Shown: in pieces, positions 31,770 through 44,910 of the stretch
Numbering within the stretch: position 1 is the first letter of the stretch
Layout: the number at the start of each line of letters is the position of its first letter
From: Agrocybe praecox
Taxonomy: Eukaryota; Basidiomycota; Agaricomycetes; Agaricales; Agrocybaceae
Direction of reading: 5' to 3'
Assembly (NCBI GenBank): GCA_964017145.1
Contig: OZ024844.1
Span: forward strand, 3,968,001 to 4,032,000
DNA length: 64,000 nucleotides
Made by a program: the position numbers and the translations under genes
Notes under the pieces: model-generated
Database searches by the model: none
Seen by the model: only the letters and a program-made list of their open reading frames with translations
What the model was told of the DNA's origin: nothing

Positions 31770-34700
31770 CTACAGTTTTGACAAAGTAACATAATCTTCC
31801 ATGTCCCATATACGAATTGTGCAATCCCATGATGCAGATGCCACTCTCTTCCCATCGGGAGAGAATGCAACGGACCACACACAACCTGTATGACCTCGAA
31901 GTGGTCCTCCAATCTGCTGTTGTGTCTCCACATCCCATATCCTAACTGTTTCATCATCGGATCCAGAAGCCACAAGCCTGCCGTCTGGAGAGAAAGAGAC
32001 AGAGTTGACATCATCTGTATGTCCTCTGAGTGGTTCACCAACTTGCTGATGAGTTTCCACATCCCACAATCGGATTGTGTCGTCCCTTGAACCCGAAACG
32101 ATCTGCTTGCCATTGGGAGAGAATGACACAGACAAAACCGAGTTTGTATGTCCCTCTAGCGGCTTTCCAACTTGCTCTCCTGATACAGCGTTCCAGATGC
32201 GAATTGTTCTATCATTCCCTGCAGAAGCGACAAGAGTTCCGTCTGGGGAATACGCAACAGATCTAACCCGATCATCGTGACCAGTCAAAGGCTGGCCGAC
32301 CTTCATGCCTGTTTCTACATCCCAGAAGCAAACAGTTTTGTCATCGGAGCCTGAAACAACTCGCCTTCCATCAGGAGAAAAGGTAACACTTCTGACAGTG
32401 TCAGTATGCCCTTTCCATGGCTTCCCAACTTGCTTCCGAGTTTCGATATCCCAGAGTATGAGGGTCTTGTCATCAGATCCAGAGATGATGTGCTTTCCAT
32501 CTGGTGAAATCGCAATGGAGTGGACCCTGTCTGTATGGCCATGCAAAGGATCTCCAATCTGCAAACCTGTGTGCGGGTCCCATAAGCGGATGGTATGGTC
32601 ACTGGACCCAGATACAAGGTGTTTCCCATCCTTGGAAAACGCCACAGAAAAAACCCAGCCAGTATCTCCTTCTAGGATCATGCTTGGATGCGCAACTGAA
32701 ATCATAATTTACATCGTAAGTAATTTTCAGGCGACATCATCTGTTCCTATACTCACAGTTGCAAAAATGTCCAAGAAAGCTTTTTATAATCCTATCCGTC
32801 TGTGAATATGAACTGTAGATCTTGGGAAGAACATCGTCGAGTGTTCTCCTGGGGAATGAAAACGAATCCGGGTCGAGAATATTGATGGTTGCTTCCATGA
32901 TTCGAACTTTTTCGTCCGGGGTATGAGTTCTACCGATCACAATATCCATGATACCCTCATAAACGGCACGCCTTCCCTCGTCTAAAATTATTTAATTAAA
33001 TTGTCATAATGAAAAGGCGCATGAATGACGTACTCCTTTTCGTAAACTCTCGAAGGGCATCCAAAGACGATTTATCATCCTGCAAGAATTGTTGAAGAGC
33101 ATCTTTGATGTGGTCGTATAAGTCGAGCTCAACCCAAGTCGTGTATAGCTCGGATTCCTCCTCGGTCTTTCCTCCCTGTGCAACCGTTTGCAGTGTCTTC
33201 CAAAAGTCTACACCATCTATAGGTGGTGGGGAGGCCTTTGACGTATATTTAGAACTAGCCAACAAAGATATATGTATCTTCTGTCCAGGTTGTATTTTTC
33301 GTCGTTTTCCCCGATGCGGCCTTATGAATGCATATTAGGACATTTTGAATTAGATAAATTCATGTCCTTACCACCATGTAGTACTGTTTCCGTCTTTTCT
33401 CCGTGAGTATGTCAAACATTTGAATGGGAGGCATTCGAAAAACCACCATACAGGAGTAAGGGACTCCTTGACGGTGACAAGTTCTTTGTCAAGTAGGTCC
33501 CTGGTAAACTGAGCCGTCCGAAGTCCCAGAGGGCCAGCTTCAAACACCATCCAACGTAAGGGTGGCCGAGTGCGATTCAACTTTCGATTTTCTGTATTGC
33601 CTCCCCCACTGTGTTATGAATGAATTAGAGTCTTTATATCTAACGGTCAGGATGGCTTACATATCAGAATGGGTCCCAGCAAACCAGACCTCTTTGATGC
33701 GAGGAATCTTCCCAATAGCATCCTCTTTAGGGATCCCATTCCCCCCATACGCAAACTCGGGTAGAAATTTGACCCGACGCTCATCAAGAGCAAGCGCATG
33801 TCGAAAGAAGCAAACATGCTTCATACCGTCGATTGTACCAGGGAGCATTTTGCTGCCGCGTAAGATGCCGATCGATGACACAGTATCCCTGTCAAGAAAA
33901 TGTCACCACTAAATTCAGCCGTCCATTCGTTTCTTCTTACCATACTCCGACAAAGTGCACTTTTACATCTCGATGCGAGAATGTACGCTTGAATCTTTCG
34001 GCAATGGAAATTCTTTCCTCGGAGCTGTATTCGTCATCCTCAGGCTCATCATCCTCAGGCTCCAATTCGCCGGTGCCAGGGTCTGCGTACAACTCATACG
34101 CACTATTAATTTAAAATGTAAATAGGTGAACTCGAATGTGTAAAAGTTGTATCTCACAATGGAATTTGCATCTCATTGCCTTTGTGGATGAGGCCGACCT
34201 GTCCATGACTCAATATTCGACATTGTGCATTACACTAATGGATCTTACCTTCTCAATCATTGCGGAAAGTACACGGACTTGGAATGCTCCACGAGAGAAC
34301 CCTATATTCAAGTAAGCGTTATTTGAGTTTTATAAGATTACAAACAAAATACCAAAGAGAAAAATACGATCTCCCTTTCTATAATTCTCTGAAAGCCAAT
34401 GATATGCTCCCATTATTGTCCTATCGAACTCCCTGCACAGTTAGACCAATAGTCAGTCGCAGAGCTTCAGTGATAGTGTACAACAATTTACCATGCAATT
34501 GCCAGGTCAATCTTGTTGTGGATAACCGTCCTCCAGTATGCAGGAGACTTCCATGATGGCCTCGCATACGTCCCAATTCCGCTGTTGTACCAAGTAAGCT
34601 GTGTATCATCCTTATCCAACATGCTATATAGCTCGATGACGTTGGTATTCTGATGGAAATGCATTGACTCAGAAATACAAGACTGTTTATAAATCAACTA

Positions 34701-34858
34701 CGTACGTTTGGCCCGAACTTGTTCGATGTGCCGTCCAGGTCTACTACAAGGTTCCTTCCAGTAGGGTCACCGATGTTGTGACAGCATGGGCTTGTGGATG
34801 ATGAGCCAGCTTTCTGGTGGTCGGTATGACCTTCAGGTATATCAGACTCGTGCACCAT
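31770..34858 (-). CDS. DUF2235 - helical linker - WD40 protein, copy B (about 850 aa, 11 exons)
   Basis: This close paralogue of copy A keeps the same exon layout and start context (MVHESDIPEG at 34858). RNLVVDLDGTSNKFG, WYNSGIGTYARP, GFSRGAF, HFVGVWDTV and THSDIGGGN are all present, so the putative hydrolase triad is intact. The linker module begins with EGRRAVYEGIM. The final exon gives seven WD40 repeats. Introns are nearly identical to those of A, pointing to a recent duplication, yet the WD40 repeats differ from A at clustered positions after the GH of each repeat (for example GHTDDVNS versus GHTRAIYS in repeat 6). It appears functional. Confidence 0.9.
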
Positions 34859-35552
34859 GAGTAGAAGGCGTAGGCTGAAGGTATAGAAGGTAAACTGGGG
34901 GTAACAATGATCTATCAGAGGTGTGATCTTCACTTTATAACAATTTTGCATCAAGGCTGAATCCTGATCAGAAGCGGTGACTTACACTGCTTTATTTTTA
35001 ACGCTCTTTGATTCCATGCAGTGTTATAGCGCTTCATTCAAATTATTTCATACATCCTTCACCGAATCAAGGATAGGCGGTCCATCACTCCCTGTATAAG
35101 ACAATAGGGGCTACTAGAATGAGGAACTGTTAGAATAAAGAGTTGACATTACGACGTTGACTGGCCACGTGGTGCGCTGGTAGAGCCGAATTGTCATGAA
35201 ACACCACGAGCTGTGAGAAAATTCTCATTTCTAAAAAAGGACGTACCGCCTTCCGTACCGCCCCAAGAACCCACGTACGCCAAGTTATCCTACTCTCCTT
35301 TGTCTCATTACAGATGGCTTGTTTTCAGTGATTAATCGTTTACACGCCTTGTATCAATGACCGACTTGAAACAGGAGAGGAGTCGGAGAAGAAGGAACTT
35401 GGAAAGGAAACAGGTTCAACTTCCCACAAAAATGACGCACACCAGTAAAGGAGCATAGAGGGGATAGGCCCACCCGTCTTCAGGTACAAAATGCGGATAA
35501 TATGGCTATACTCGTTGCGTTCCAGTGTGCGAATTCATGTTACTACTCCATT
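34859..35552 (-). other. 5' flank of gene B and unit right tail
   Basis: The first 420 bp are near-identical to the flank of gene A. The rest matches the unit A tail at 27259-27545. The GTAC empty site of the A-unit MITE is at 35275-35278. No gene is seen. Confidence 0.65.
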
Positions 35553-35987
35553 GCCAACGGACGCGCTCGGGTAAACAGACATTAGATAATGGAGAGTGAT
35601 ATTGGGGCGGACGCTTTGAAAAGGCGTTGTAACCAAAAGGTTCAGAAAATGGAGTCGATCACAGAACAAAGCAGGCAGAGGTAATAGCGGGGGACAATAA
35701 TATACATACGTAAACTCAAACGACCTTGCCTTCTGCCCTTCGTGCATTGGACTTGGTCAGTTTTTTCTCCTTCCTTCCTCTTATGTAGGCGTCCTCGATA
35801 TAAGCACCCCACCCTCCTCGCTTATCGTCTTCTTCAGAAGTCTACAGGATTTGTCATTCGTGCAACTCAAATTCCTCATCCATGCCTTTTTTGCACTCCA
35901 TTCTCCAAGGTGTGCATAGGCGATCTTCCTCCTTTTTCTCTCAGTCATCCCATAATATTATACTCCGGATAATTCCAAACACGGACG
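35553..35987. other. Spacer left of unit C; no gene seen
   Basis: This stretch has no match inside the window. In unit A the corresponding sequence would lie to the left of the retrotransposon, outside the window. The short ORFs on either strand show no recognisable domain. Confidence 0.5.
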
Positions 35988-37804
35988 ATGTCCTGGACGA
36001 CAGCGGTCAGCGAAAATGAACGCAGCACAAAAAAAATTGTACCAAAATCGAGAAAAAGAGAACTCGAACGTCGGGGATATGGAGAGGTGCTGATACTGGA
36101 ACGGGTGGCCATATTGATTCTAAAGGTCTCGAGTTGGAATGCGAAGAGATGGATCGGAAAAGAGAAGAAGCTTTTTGGGATTTGTATGGAGTGTTTAGTG
36201 CCACATGATGACGATATCTCATGTCATAACGAGCATAGCGTTGGTCTTTGAGCTGGATGCGGGAAATAAGGGAGAAAGGCCGAACGGAATCATGATGATC
36301 AGGAGGGTGCCGGAGCTGACTTGGATGTTGATTGATAATACGCTGATCTGAAGCACCTACGGCTCTGCTAAGTCTGAGTCTTTCCATCACTTCCTTCTGA
36401 AAGCACAAGTACCAACAGCATGAACCGATGTTCGTTTTTGTAAAGCAGCATAAATCCGTCATCAGTGGCCTATTTTCCAGTTCCTAGCTCACAAACTTCA
36501 TCTATCACTCGTTCCTTGCCACGTACTAAGAACGAATTTTGGAAAAAGTTGACTCGACTCGACTTATATCAATATAGAGGCTCGCGAAAAGATAAGGGAA
36601 TCTGATTGAAAAAGATGGACGGTACGGAGGACAAAAGATGCGGTGTTGTACTGTGCGTAGGGGATTCGGAGACTTGACCAAAACATGGGTCTGTGTTCGT
36701 CACGATATTCCGACTTGCATTCTGCTCGCCTAACCTCCTTCCTGTCCCTAATCGATTCGTCATCAGCAAGTCGACCAATGAGATTTAGTTACTTGGCATG
36801 CGCACCACTCCTTTTATTCCTTCACATCCCCCCGACTCGGATCCTCACTCGTGCATTACCCTGTCTATGTATTTTGTATGTTTGACTGATCATCCGCGTC
36901 CCTTGTTGCCGCCCAGTCATCCTCCGTGCGCAAGCTGCTCAGGTTGGCTATGTTCATCCTCTTCGTTATCATTCCTGCTCACCTTATTACATAATCATCG
37001 TCCTCGCTCATAAATCCCTCTGCACCTCTTTTATCGCTCTTCTGGATAATGGATCATGGATCATGGATACTCCTCTTCCTCGCATCTGCTCGAGCTCTCT
37101 CAATCGCCGTTCTACGCTAGAATGTCGAAGTTCAAAGTGATGCTCCGGCTTAGCTCGCGTTCTTACTCGCAGTACCTCCCTTTGTCTTTGTCTGTCTCTT
37201 GGATCGTGGACCCTTTACCGAGTCTGTCTCATCTCCTCATCTCCGTTAACCTCTGATCGAGCTCTTCTAATCGTCGTTCATCTGGCATTCGCGACGATCG
37301 AGTGTTTAGATTGATCATGTTCGTTAGGTTAGTTGTGCTCGTACTCACACTCCTACTATTCCACGCTCACCGTCCCATTTTTCTTTAGTCCGAATCTCAA
37401 TCTGAACATTCCCTTCGGCCCTTTTCCCTACTCCACTTTTGACTTGATGATGATTGAAATTAATATCACTCACTTGTCGTTCTTCCTTTTCATCATCATA
37501 ACTGTTAACTTCCTTCTCCTAATGATACATGTCACCATCGTTCCTTCAGACCTACTCATTTCGATTTATTCTACTTCCTATCGCGATGACCTTATTTCTG
37601 ACTTCACTGGCAGAAGGTCATACTACTCGTCGGTTCATCGCTCCTTCGATCTTCTCTTCGTTGGATTCATTACAGCTCAGGCGCTCCTTATCGTTGTCCA
37701 GTGCTCATGTCCTCGCTCTAGTGGCTTGGAGCTTCTATCAGAGTCGTCATTAAGAAATTGATGTCAACTCCTGTTGCTCATACTTTCAGTAGGAGAAGAA
37801 GACA
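35988..37804. repeat. Left block of duplicated unit C with three empty insertion sites
   Basis: This uninterrupted paralogue of 12318-19310 carries the unoccupied sites ATGTC (35988-35992), GTCTATG (36863-36869) and GGATAATG (37044-37051), which in unit A hold the LTR retrotransposon, the MITE and the hAT element. It contains a 151-codon minus-strand ORF (36462-36007) and a hydrophobic 142-codon plus-strand ORF (37333-37761), neither with recognisable similarity to a known protein. I do not call an intact gene. Confidence 0.85.
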
Positions 37805-38339
37805 GTGTTTACATTTTGCCTATTTATTCACGTTGAACAAAATTATGACGCTAATTCTAAATAATTCTAATGACATTAATATGTCCATGTTAACGTGAAT
37901 ACGTGTAGTACTCAGGGTTTAGCAGTCATCGTCTCTTCATCCTCATATGTTGAGGGAACCCCGCAGCCACACGTCCCATGTGAGATGTCATACATGTATC
38001 GTGATACACACATATTTGATTTTCAATGGTCGTAGTGGTCGTAGTAGTAGCCACGACACTGTTTACACAGAAGAGCAATGATGAAAGCCCGCGTTTTTTG
38101 TGGTTAGTATCTTATCTTATCTATATCAAAATCTAAATGCTTACCAAGAGTGCACAGCCATTCCGATTAAGGCAAGCCGAGATCATCGGCTTGGGACAAT
38201 CGAATTTCTTGGCGTATTTTTGAACGCTGTCAGCCACCAGGACCACCACCTCCATTTGCTTGTCTTTTGACTAGAGAGTGACTCTGACTGCGTCGTCGTC
38301 ATCGTGTTGTGTCGTGTTGTACATATATGCCACACGGTT
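37805..38339 (+). repeat. Conserved 5' flank of the GT31 relic, unit C
   Basis: The flank is collinear with 19311-19859 and 27850-28370 and includes the ancestral GT31 promoter block that unit D also has at 49200-49290. No gene is present. Confidence 0.65.
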
Positions 38340-39311
38340 AACCACCACAACGGATGAACGTAGTGCAGCTATCTATGCGCTAGCAGTTCTCCTTACAAAA
38401 TCCCTCTTCCGGCCCTTCCTTCCTCCTCAGCTTCGCCATCCTCGCCCTTCTCTACCTCCTCTTGATCGCGCGCTCCTCCTTTTAAAATCAGACGAAGACG
38501 AGCCGAAGACGATTTGGCACACAGACGCGTTTGATTTGGCAGCTAGCAAAACCATCTAACTTTGAGCTTGAATCGTCACCGCCATCTTCACCCGTCGTCA
38601 TTCGCCTCCTGACTATGAGCAGAGTAGACGAGGAGTCGTTCAAGCTGTGCCATGCGTTGAGAGAGGCGGTTAAAAGGGATCCCGAAGCGCACGTATAAAT
38701 TCTTCGTGGGACGCGATGCCTCCGGTGTGCTCTCCGTCTATTACTCTTGGGAAGAAGAGCGTGGATCAAACTGGAATTTCCACATGTCATGGGTACATGG
38801 TTCAATTATCAGTTGGTATTGGGCATCTCTTAAGGTGCGTGTTTCTTTCCTTTAGCTGTATAATTTATTCCTAATTCTTACTACTCTCGTTCAGCTTAAA
38901 CTTCACAGCGACGCTGATGAACCTCGACCCACTCGTCTCCACTACCCCTCCGACGACGTAATGATCAGGATATTGGTCTCAAGCCTATACGAACTGCGTC
39001 CCTCCGTACATGCCCTGCCCAACAAGGACGTGAGTAGCAAACTCCAATGCGAGACGGACCCGCAGGTGCCCGAGAAACCAGACGAGACGCGTCTTGTGTA
39101 CAAGGCGCAGTGCCCCGCGTCGTATTCCGCCCCACCGACTTACTCGCCGTGGGTGGACGATGAGACGCGGTGGCACTACTATAAGCATCATGGGCTGAAG
39201 GATGCTCCGAATGGGTGGGATATGGCGTGTGTGCATCGGTTGAGTGGGATGAAGACGAGGGTGTTGAGGGAGAGGGAGGAAGTTGGAGGGGAGTGGGTTA
39301 GCATGACGTAG
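38340..39311 (+). pseudogene. GT31 (galactosyltransferase-like) pseudogene, unit C
   Basis: Recognisable pieces are KSLFRPFLPP, then PVVIRLLTMSRVDEES, KFFVGRDASGVLS in a displaced frame, SWVHGSIISWYWAS-type remains of the GIGY segment, HYPSDDVMIRILVSSLYELR, and ACVHRLSGMKTRVLREREEV at the end. Exon 2 with the DxD motif is absent, as in A and B. Stops and frame changes prevent a full protein. It is slightly fuller than the B copy because the SDDVMI region is retained. Confidence 0.75.
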
Positions 39312-40740
39312 TCATGAGGGGCCGACCCGACGTCATTAGCAGCAGCAACAACAAACGCTGACCAAAGTCGAGGTGGAAATCGACAGATCCGTGTGCTCAT
39401 CGCCCTTCTGCCTCTCAACATCAACGACCACCTCGATCTCTTCGTCAAACCGCCTCCGGTTGATCCACATCTCCCATCCTCTGTTATACTTTGCTTTTTC
39501 TCTTCCTCTCCGCCACCACACCTCAACTCGCCCCTGCGCTACTTAATTTCCGACGATGTAACGATCCAAATGTGGGACGAGCTACACCGCTCCGCGCACG
39601 CCCTGCCCAACAGAGGAGACGTCAATGGGAAGCTCGAATGCCAGACAGACAACCCAAGAGGCCTGACGAGACGCACCCCGTGTATAAGGTGGAGTGCGCT
39701 ACGCCGTATTCTGCACACCTAATTGATTCGTTGTGGGTGGACGACGAGCATGGGTGGCACGACTATAAGGACTATGGGATGAAGGATGCGCCGACTGGGC
39801 GGTATACGGCGTTTGCATCGGATGTCTGGGATATAGATGGAGGCGTTCAGGAAGAGGGAGGAGGCCAGGGTGGTTGGAGTTTTTTTTGTTTTTGTTTCTT
39901 TCGGTTAGCAAGAAGACGAGGTCATCAATAGCAACTGCAAACCCCGATCAACTCGACTGGTGCACCTCCCGCTTCTCTCCCTTGTGTATTCCATCGAGTT
40001 ATTCTCGACCTCCTCAAAACCGCCACCGTGATCAAACCGTCTCCAAATCATCCACATCTTTGTCAAATATCCGCATATCTCCCTCGCAACTTGCATCCCA
40101 AGCACTTGTGGTACTACCAACCTCGTTGATCACTGCATTGCCCCCCCGCCCTCGCCAAACATAACATGGACGGAATACAGAAATTGAAACGAGGGCAGCA
40201 TGCAGCAGCAGCCGACGCGCACAGTTGCTTCGTCAATGCGCTAGTCAAGCGCGATCTCCTCCTCGTCCCAGCATGTTTGAAAACAGGAGATTATGGTGGT
40301 GTACTGGAGGACTGGCAGCACGCGTTGGGTTGGAGGGGTTATTCGGATAAGTTGTTTTTTGTGGCTCATCGGCACCGTCAGCGAACACGGACGACCCTGG
40401 TTTGGGCCCTCTGGGCCTTTGGAAATTTACCTCCGGCTGCGTTCCTCGAAGCATCGGTTATACCTCTAAACCTCGTCAACCGAAGAGTTGGTAGCGCCGT
40501 CATCACCTCACGGCGGCTAGGCAGGCCAAACGAGATGGATGAGAAACGATAGGGTGATGTTATGTTGTGATCCAGCCTTTTCTATTCCCATCCGGTGCGT
40601 TTCCTTTTTCTTTCTTCATTTTTTTTTTCCACCTCGCTCACCTCTCTCTAGACAAGCAGTATCGAAGCGACTTGGGCTTTACGCCGACTTAAATATCACT
40701 GCATCCGTGTTATCCCTCGACCCAAGGTGTATTTCGTTCA
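39312..40740 (+). pseudogene. GT31 C-terminal relic and relic X, unit C
   Basis: A second GT31 last-exon copy (YSAHLIDSLWVDDEHGWHDY, 39540-39850) is followed by relic X. In this unit relic X is the most open: 40166-40552 reads 128 codons without a stop, including HSCFVNALVKRDLLLVPA and FFVAHRHRQR. The downstream possible exon at about 40654-40727 reads SSIEATWALRRLKYHCIRVI between an AG and a GT. I do not know the family. Confidence 0.45.
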
Positions 40741-41798
40741 GCTCTGATCGACTTAGGCTTTTTTGCTCATCCTCGTTTCCTCTTTTTTATCTCCACTCTC
40801 ACCCGTCTCTTCCGTTACTTCTCGGGATTTTCTCCCTTTCTCTTCACTCCTCCCATATGCTACGACGACTACGCACCTCTATATCTGGCTCATTTACTTC
40901 TTCGTCCATCTACGCATGCATAACATGGCTCCCTTCCCTTTTCCGAGTCGTGAATTTTGGGTACAGCAGCGTGGATCGTGCATAAAATTACCTCACACTT
41001 ATCATTGCTCCTCCTTTACTCTCATCGTCTGCGTTTGATCATTCTTTGGCCTTAGTTTGGTTCCGTTGGTTGGTTAGTACTCCTTTTCGTCGTACTCGTC
41101 TCAGCCCATCGTTCCCTTGCGCCTTCTCTTCGTCCCTTGATCTCTCCCTCGCTTCTTTTCCCAGACACTGTTCCTTCTGTTCCCGTTGTGTCCTCCTCTT
41201 TCTTTCGTGCCTCCATCACAATGTAATACTCCCTGTTGCTTCGCTACTTGCACCGTCGCCCATCTCGTTCTTACCGTCGTCGTCGTCGATGGCGTCCTTT
41301 CTTACGTCCTACCAATGCCACTCATGATCATCGACTCATTTCATTTGTATCGCTATCGACCATTAGTTTACAAAGTAGAGGGGTTTTGTATCGTTCTCCA
41401 TTTGTATGATTTGCCTTGAAAATATATGATAGACTATGCGTGTTTCGTGTTCAGTTGGGGGGCAACGATTAAAGCTTGCAAAGTTCCTGGTGTGTGCACC
41501 TCCTAACCGTTGAAGATCAGAAATTTACAAGTCAAAATTGAGTCCGTCGAAGGTGATTTCTGCGATATTTTCCCGAGATAAGGGGTGTGGAGTGTACGTG
41601 CATATCTCTGTATTTTGTTTTGAAACATTATGTAGCTATGTAGCGGTTTGTGCGCTCATGGTGCGCAGGAGAGCCTAGTATTAAGTGCAGAAGTATCCTT
41701 GATTATTATATATCCTGCTATTCGTGAATATGACTGTAAAATGAAATCTGTCCTCCCAATGAGATTATCATAAAGAAGGTGAAATGTATTGCAATAAT
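40741..41798. other. Pyrimidine-rich stretch and 3' flank of gene C
   Basis: The stretch is collinear with the matching regions of A and B at high similarity. This similarity continues into the WD40 exon of gene C and stops just beyond it. No gene is seen in the stretch itself. Confidence 0.6.
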
Positions 41799-44700
41799 CT
41801 ACAGTTTTGACCAAGTAACAAAATCTTCGATGTCCCATATGCGAATTGTGTGATCCAGTGATGCAGATGCCACTCTCTTCCCATCGGGAGAGAATACAAC
41901 GGACCACACCCAATTTGTATGACCTCGAAGTGGTTCTCCAATCTGCTGTTGTGTCTCCACATCCCATATCCTAACTGTCTTGTCATAGGATCCAGAAGCC
42001 ACAAGCCTGCCGTCTGGAGAGAAAGAGACAGATTTGACGGGATACGTATGTCCTCTGAGTGGTTCACCAACTTCCTGATGAGTTCCCACATCCCACAATC
42101 GGATTGTGTCGTCCATTGAAACCGAAACGATCTGCTTGCCATTGGGAGAGAATGACACGGACATTACCCAGTTTGTATGTCCCTCTAGCGGCTTTCCAAC
42201 TTGCTCTCCTGATACAGCGTTCCAGATGTGAACTGTTCTATCATGCCCTGCAGAAGCGACAAGAGTTCCGTCTGGGGAATATGCAACAGATCTAACCAAA
42301 TCATTGTGACCAGTCAAATGCCGGCCAACCTGCATGCCTGTTTCTACATCCCAGAAGCGAACGGTTTCGTCCCAGGAGCCTGAAACAGCTCGTTTTCCAT
42401 CAGGAGCAAATGCAACACTAATGACAGCCTCAGTATGCCCTTCCCATGGCTTGCCAACTTGCTTCCAAGTCTCGATATGCCAGAGTATGAGGGTCTTGTC
42501 ATGAGATCCAGAGATGATGTGCTTTCTATCTGGTGAAATCGCAATGGACTGGACCCTGCCTGTATGGCCATCCAAAGGAACTCCAATCTGCGAACCTGTG
42601 TGCGCGTCCCATAAGCGGATGGTCTTGTCATCGGATCCAGATACGAGGTGTTTCCCGTCCTTGGAGAACGTCACCGAGTGAACCTGGTCAGTATGTCCTT
42701 CTAGGATCATGCTCGGATGCGCAACTGAAATCATTATTTCAATCAGGATCCGATTTGATGAGAAGAATATTTGTACTCACAATCACAGTTTCGGAAAAGA
42801 AATTGTTTCGTATTGAGGTCAATAGGCACTTCTGCGGCTGTCTGGACTTTGCGGAGAACTTCAGAGAAATTCCTCTTTTGGAATGAAAATGAGCGAGGCT
42901 TCAGGATGTCCATGGTTTCTTTCATAATACGCTCCTTGGTGTCAAAGGTGTTGACACTGTCGGCTAGGATATTCATGATGGCCTCGTATAATGCTCTCTG
43001 TTCTTCACCTAAATTTTGTTGGCTATATATAGACAAAGGACATGAGTTTCAGCATGACATACCTGTATGTGTAAAGTGACGGAGCGTATTTAAAGACGAG
43101 CTTTGACCAAGTATAAATTCTTCAAGAGTGTTCTTGATATGGTCGGAAAGATCAAGTTCTACCCAGTCCTCGTAAAGCTGTGGATTTCTCGAGCTCTTCT
43201 TCTGTGCAACGTCCTTCAAAGTTACCCAAAATTGTGAAGCGTTTTCCTCGGGTGCTGATGCTTTTGACACGTAATTCGTACTGAGAAGTAATGAATTATG
43301 TATTTTCTGGCCTGGTTGGATTTTTCTTCCTTTACCAAAATGAGGCCTGGGTGATATTACCAGCTAAACAACAATGTGTGCAAATAAGTAATATAACATA
43401 CCTAAAGGTCGTCGATCTTCTATCCTTCTGGCGTGAATATGTTAAACGTTTGAACGGGAGCAACTCAAGAGGCCACCAAAGTAATGTCAGTGATTCCTTG
43501 ATCTCCACACGCTCGTCGTCTTGTAGGTCCCTCTTAAATGGTGACGTGCGGAGACCAAGTGGGCCAGCTTCGAACACCATCCAACGAAGGGGAGGCCTCG
43601 TGCGGTCCAAGCTTGGGTTCTCTGTATTCCCACCTCCGCTATACGGTGTAGAAATGTAAGTACGAGTTTCGATCTCTTGTTTAGAGTTAAAATACATACA
43701 TATCAGAATGCGTTCCTGCAAACCACACCTCCTTGATCTGTGGAAAAGCCCGCTTCTCTTCTGACTTGGCAATGAACTCTCCACCATATGCAAATTCGGG
43801 AAGGAACTTGACACGTCGTTCATCGAGCGCCAGAGCATGTCGAAAGAAACACACATGTCCCATTCCATCAGTCGTTCCGGGAAGCATTTTCGATCCCCGC
43901 ACGATTCCAATAGAGGACACCGTATCCCTATAATTTCTGAGAAAATAACCAGAGAAATATAACTAAAATAGCGTACCAGACCCCGACGAAATGAACCTTG
44001 ACATCTTCGTGCGAAAATGTGCGCTTGAAACGCTCTGCAATCGAAATACGCTCGTTATCACCACTTGAAGTACTCGCTCGCTCGAGTTTATCAGTCTCTG
44101 GGTCGGCATACAGCTCATATGCACTAAGTGGGGGGGTTAAATACGTGTTGGCAGAGATAAATGCGACATACAATGGGATTTGCATCTCGTTCCCTTTATG
44201 GATCAAGCCGACCTATGAGATGAATGGCTGTTTAACCTCCAATAGCTTTTCGTTATAAAATTTCTGCTTACCTTGGCAATCATAGCGGAAAGGACCCGGA
44301 CTTGGAACGCTCCCCGAGAGAAACCTGTAATTATCATCAGCCAGAGTGTCACATACCGCCCTAACTGACGCACCGAATAAAAAGATCCTGTCTCCTTCTT
44401 TGTAATTCTCTGAGAGCCACTGATAGGCGCCCAAGACTGTCTTCTCAAAGTCCCTGGGTACCCAAAGAATAATGAGAAAAAGTAGAATGAAATTGCCTAA
44501 TATCGAGCATACCACGCAATGGCCAAGTCTATCTTGTTGTGGAGTACCATCCTCAAATACGCAAGAGATCTCCATGAAGGACGGGCATATGTCCCTATCC
44601 CACTGTTGTACCAGGTGAGCTGACTTTCATCTTTGTCAAGGAGACTGTATAGCTCGATGACGTTCGTATTCTATAAAATACATAAACAATCATACCCTGG

Positions 44701-44910
44701 TAGTGGGCGAGTCTCGAAGCGTACCATTGTTCCGAATTTGTTCGATGTTCCGTCAAGGTTGCCGACCAAATTCCGTCCTTTAGGATTGTGGATATCGTGA
44801 CAGCATGGGCTTGAAGGTGACGCCGACGGACCAGCTGACTTTGATGGACCAGGTTTTGTGGCGTCATGGCGATCTTCGTGAAGTATTTCAGTTTCTTGAT
44901 TCTTACTCAT
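41799..44910 (-). CDS. DUF2235 - helical linker - WD40 protein, copy C (about 850 aa, 11 exons)
   Basis: The start is taken at 44910 (MSKNQETEIL); an earlier in-frame ATG lies at 44967. The DUF2235 domain keeps GFSRGAF, HFVGVWDTV and THSDIGGGN, so the predicted triad is complete. Its first motif reads RNLVGNLDGTSNKFG, with Asp replaced by Asn two residues before LDGT. The linker module begins GEEQRALYEAIM and is only moderately similar to A and B. The last exon encodes seven WD40 repeats very close to A and B. Splice junctions are coherent throughout, for example W|DTV and G|FSRG. The 5' two thirds and the 3' exon thus have different histories. Confidence 0.9.
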
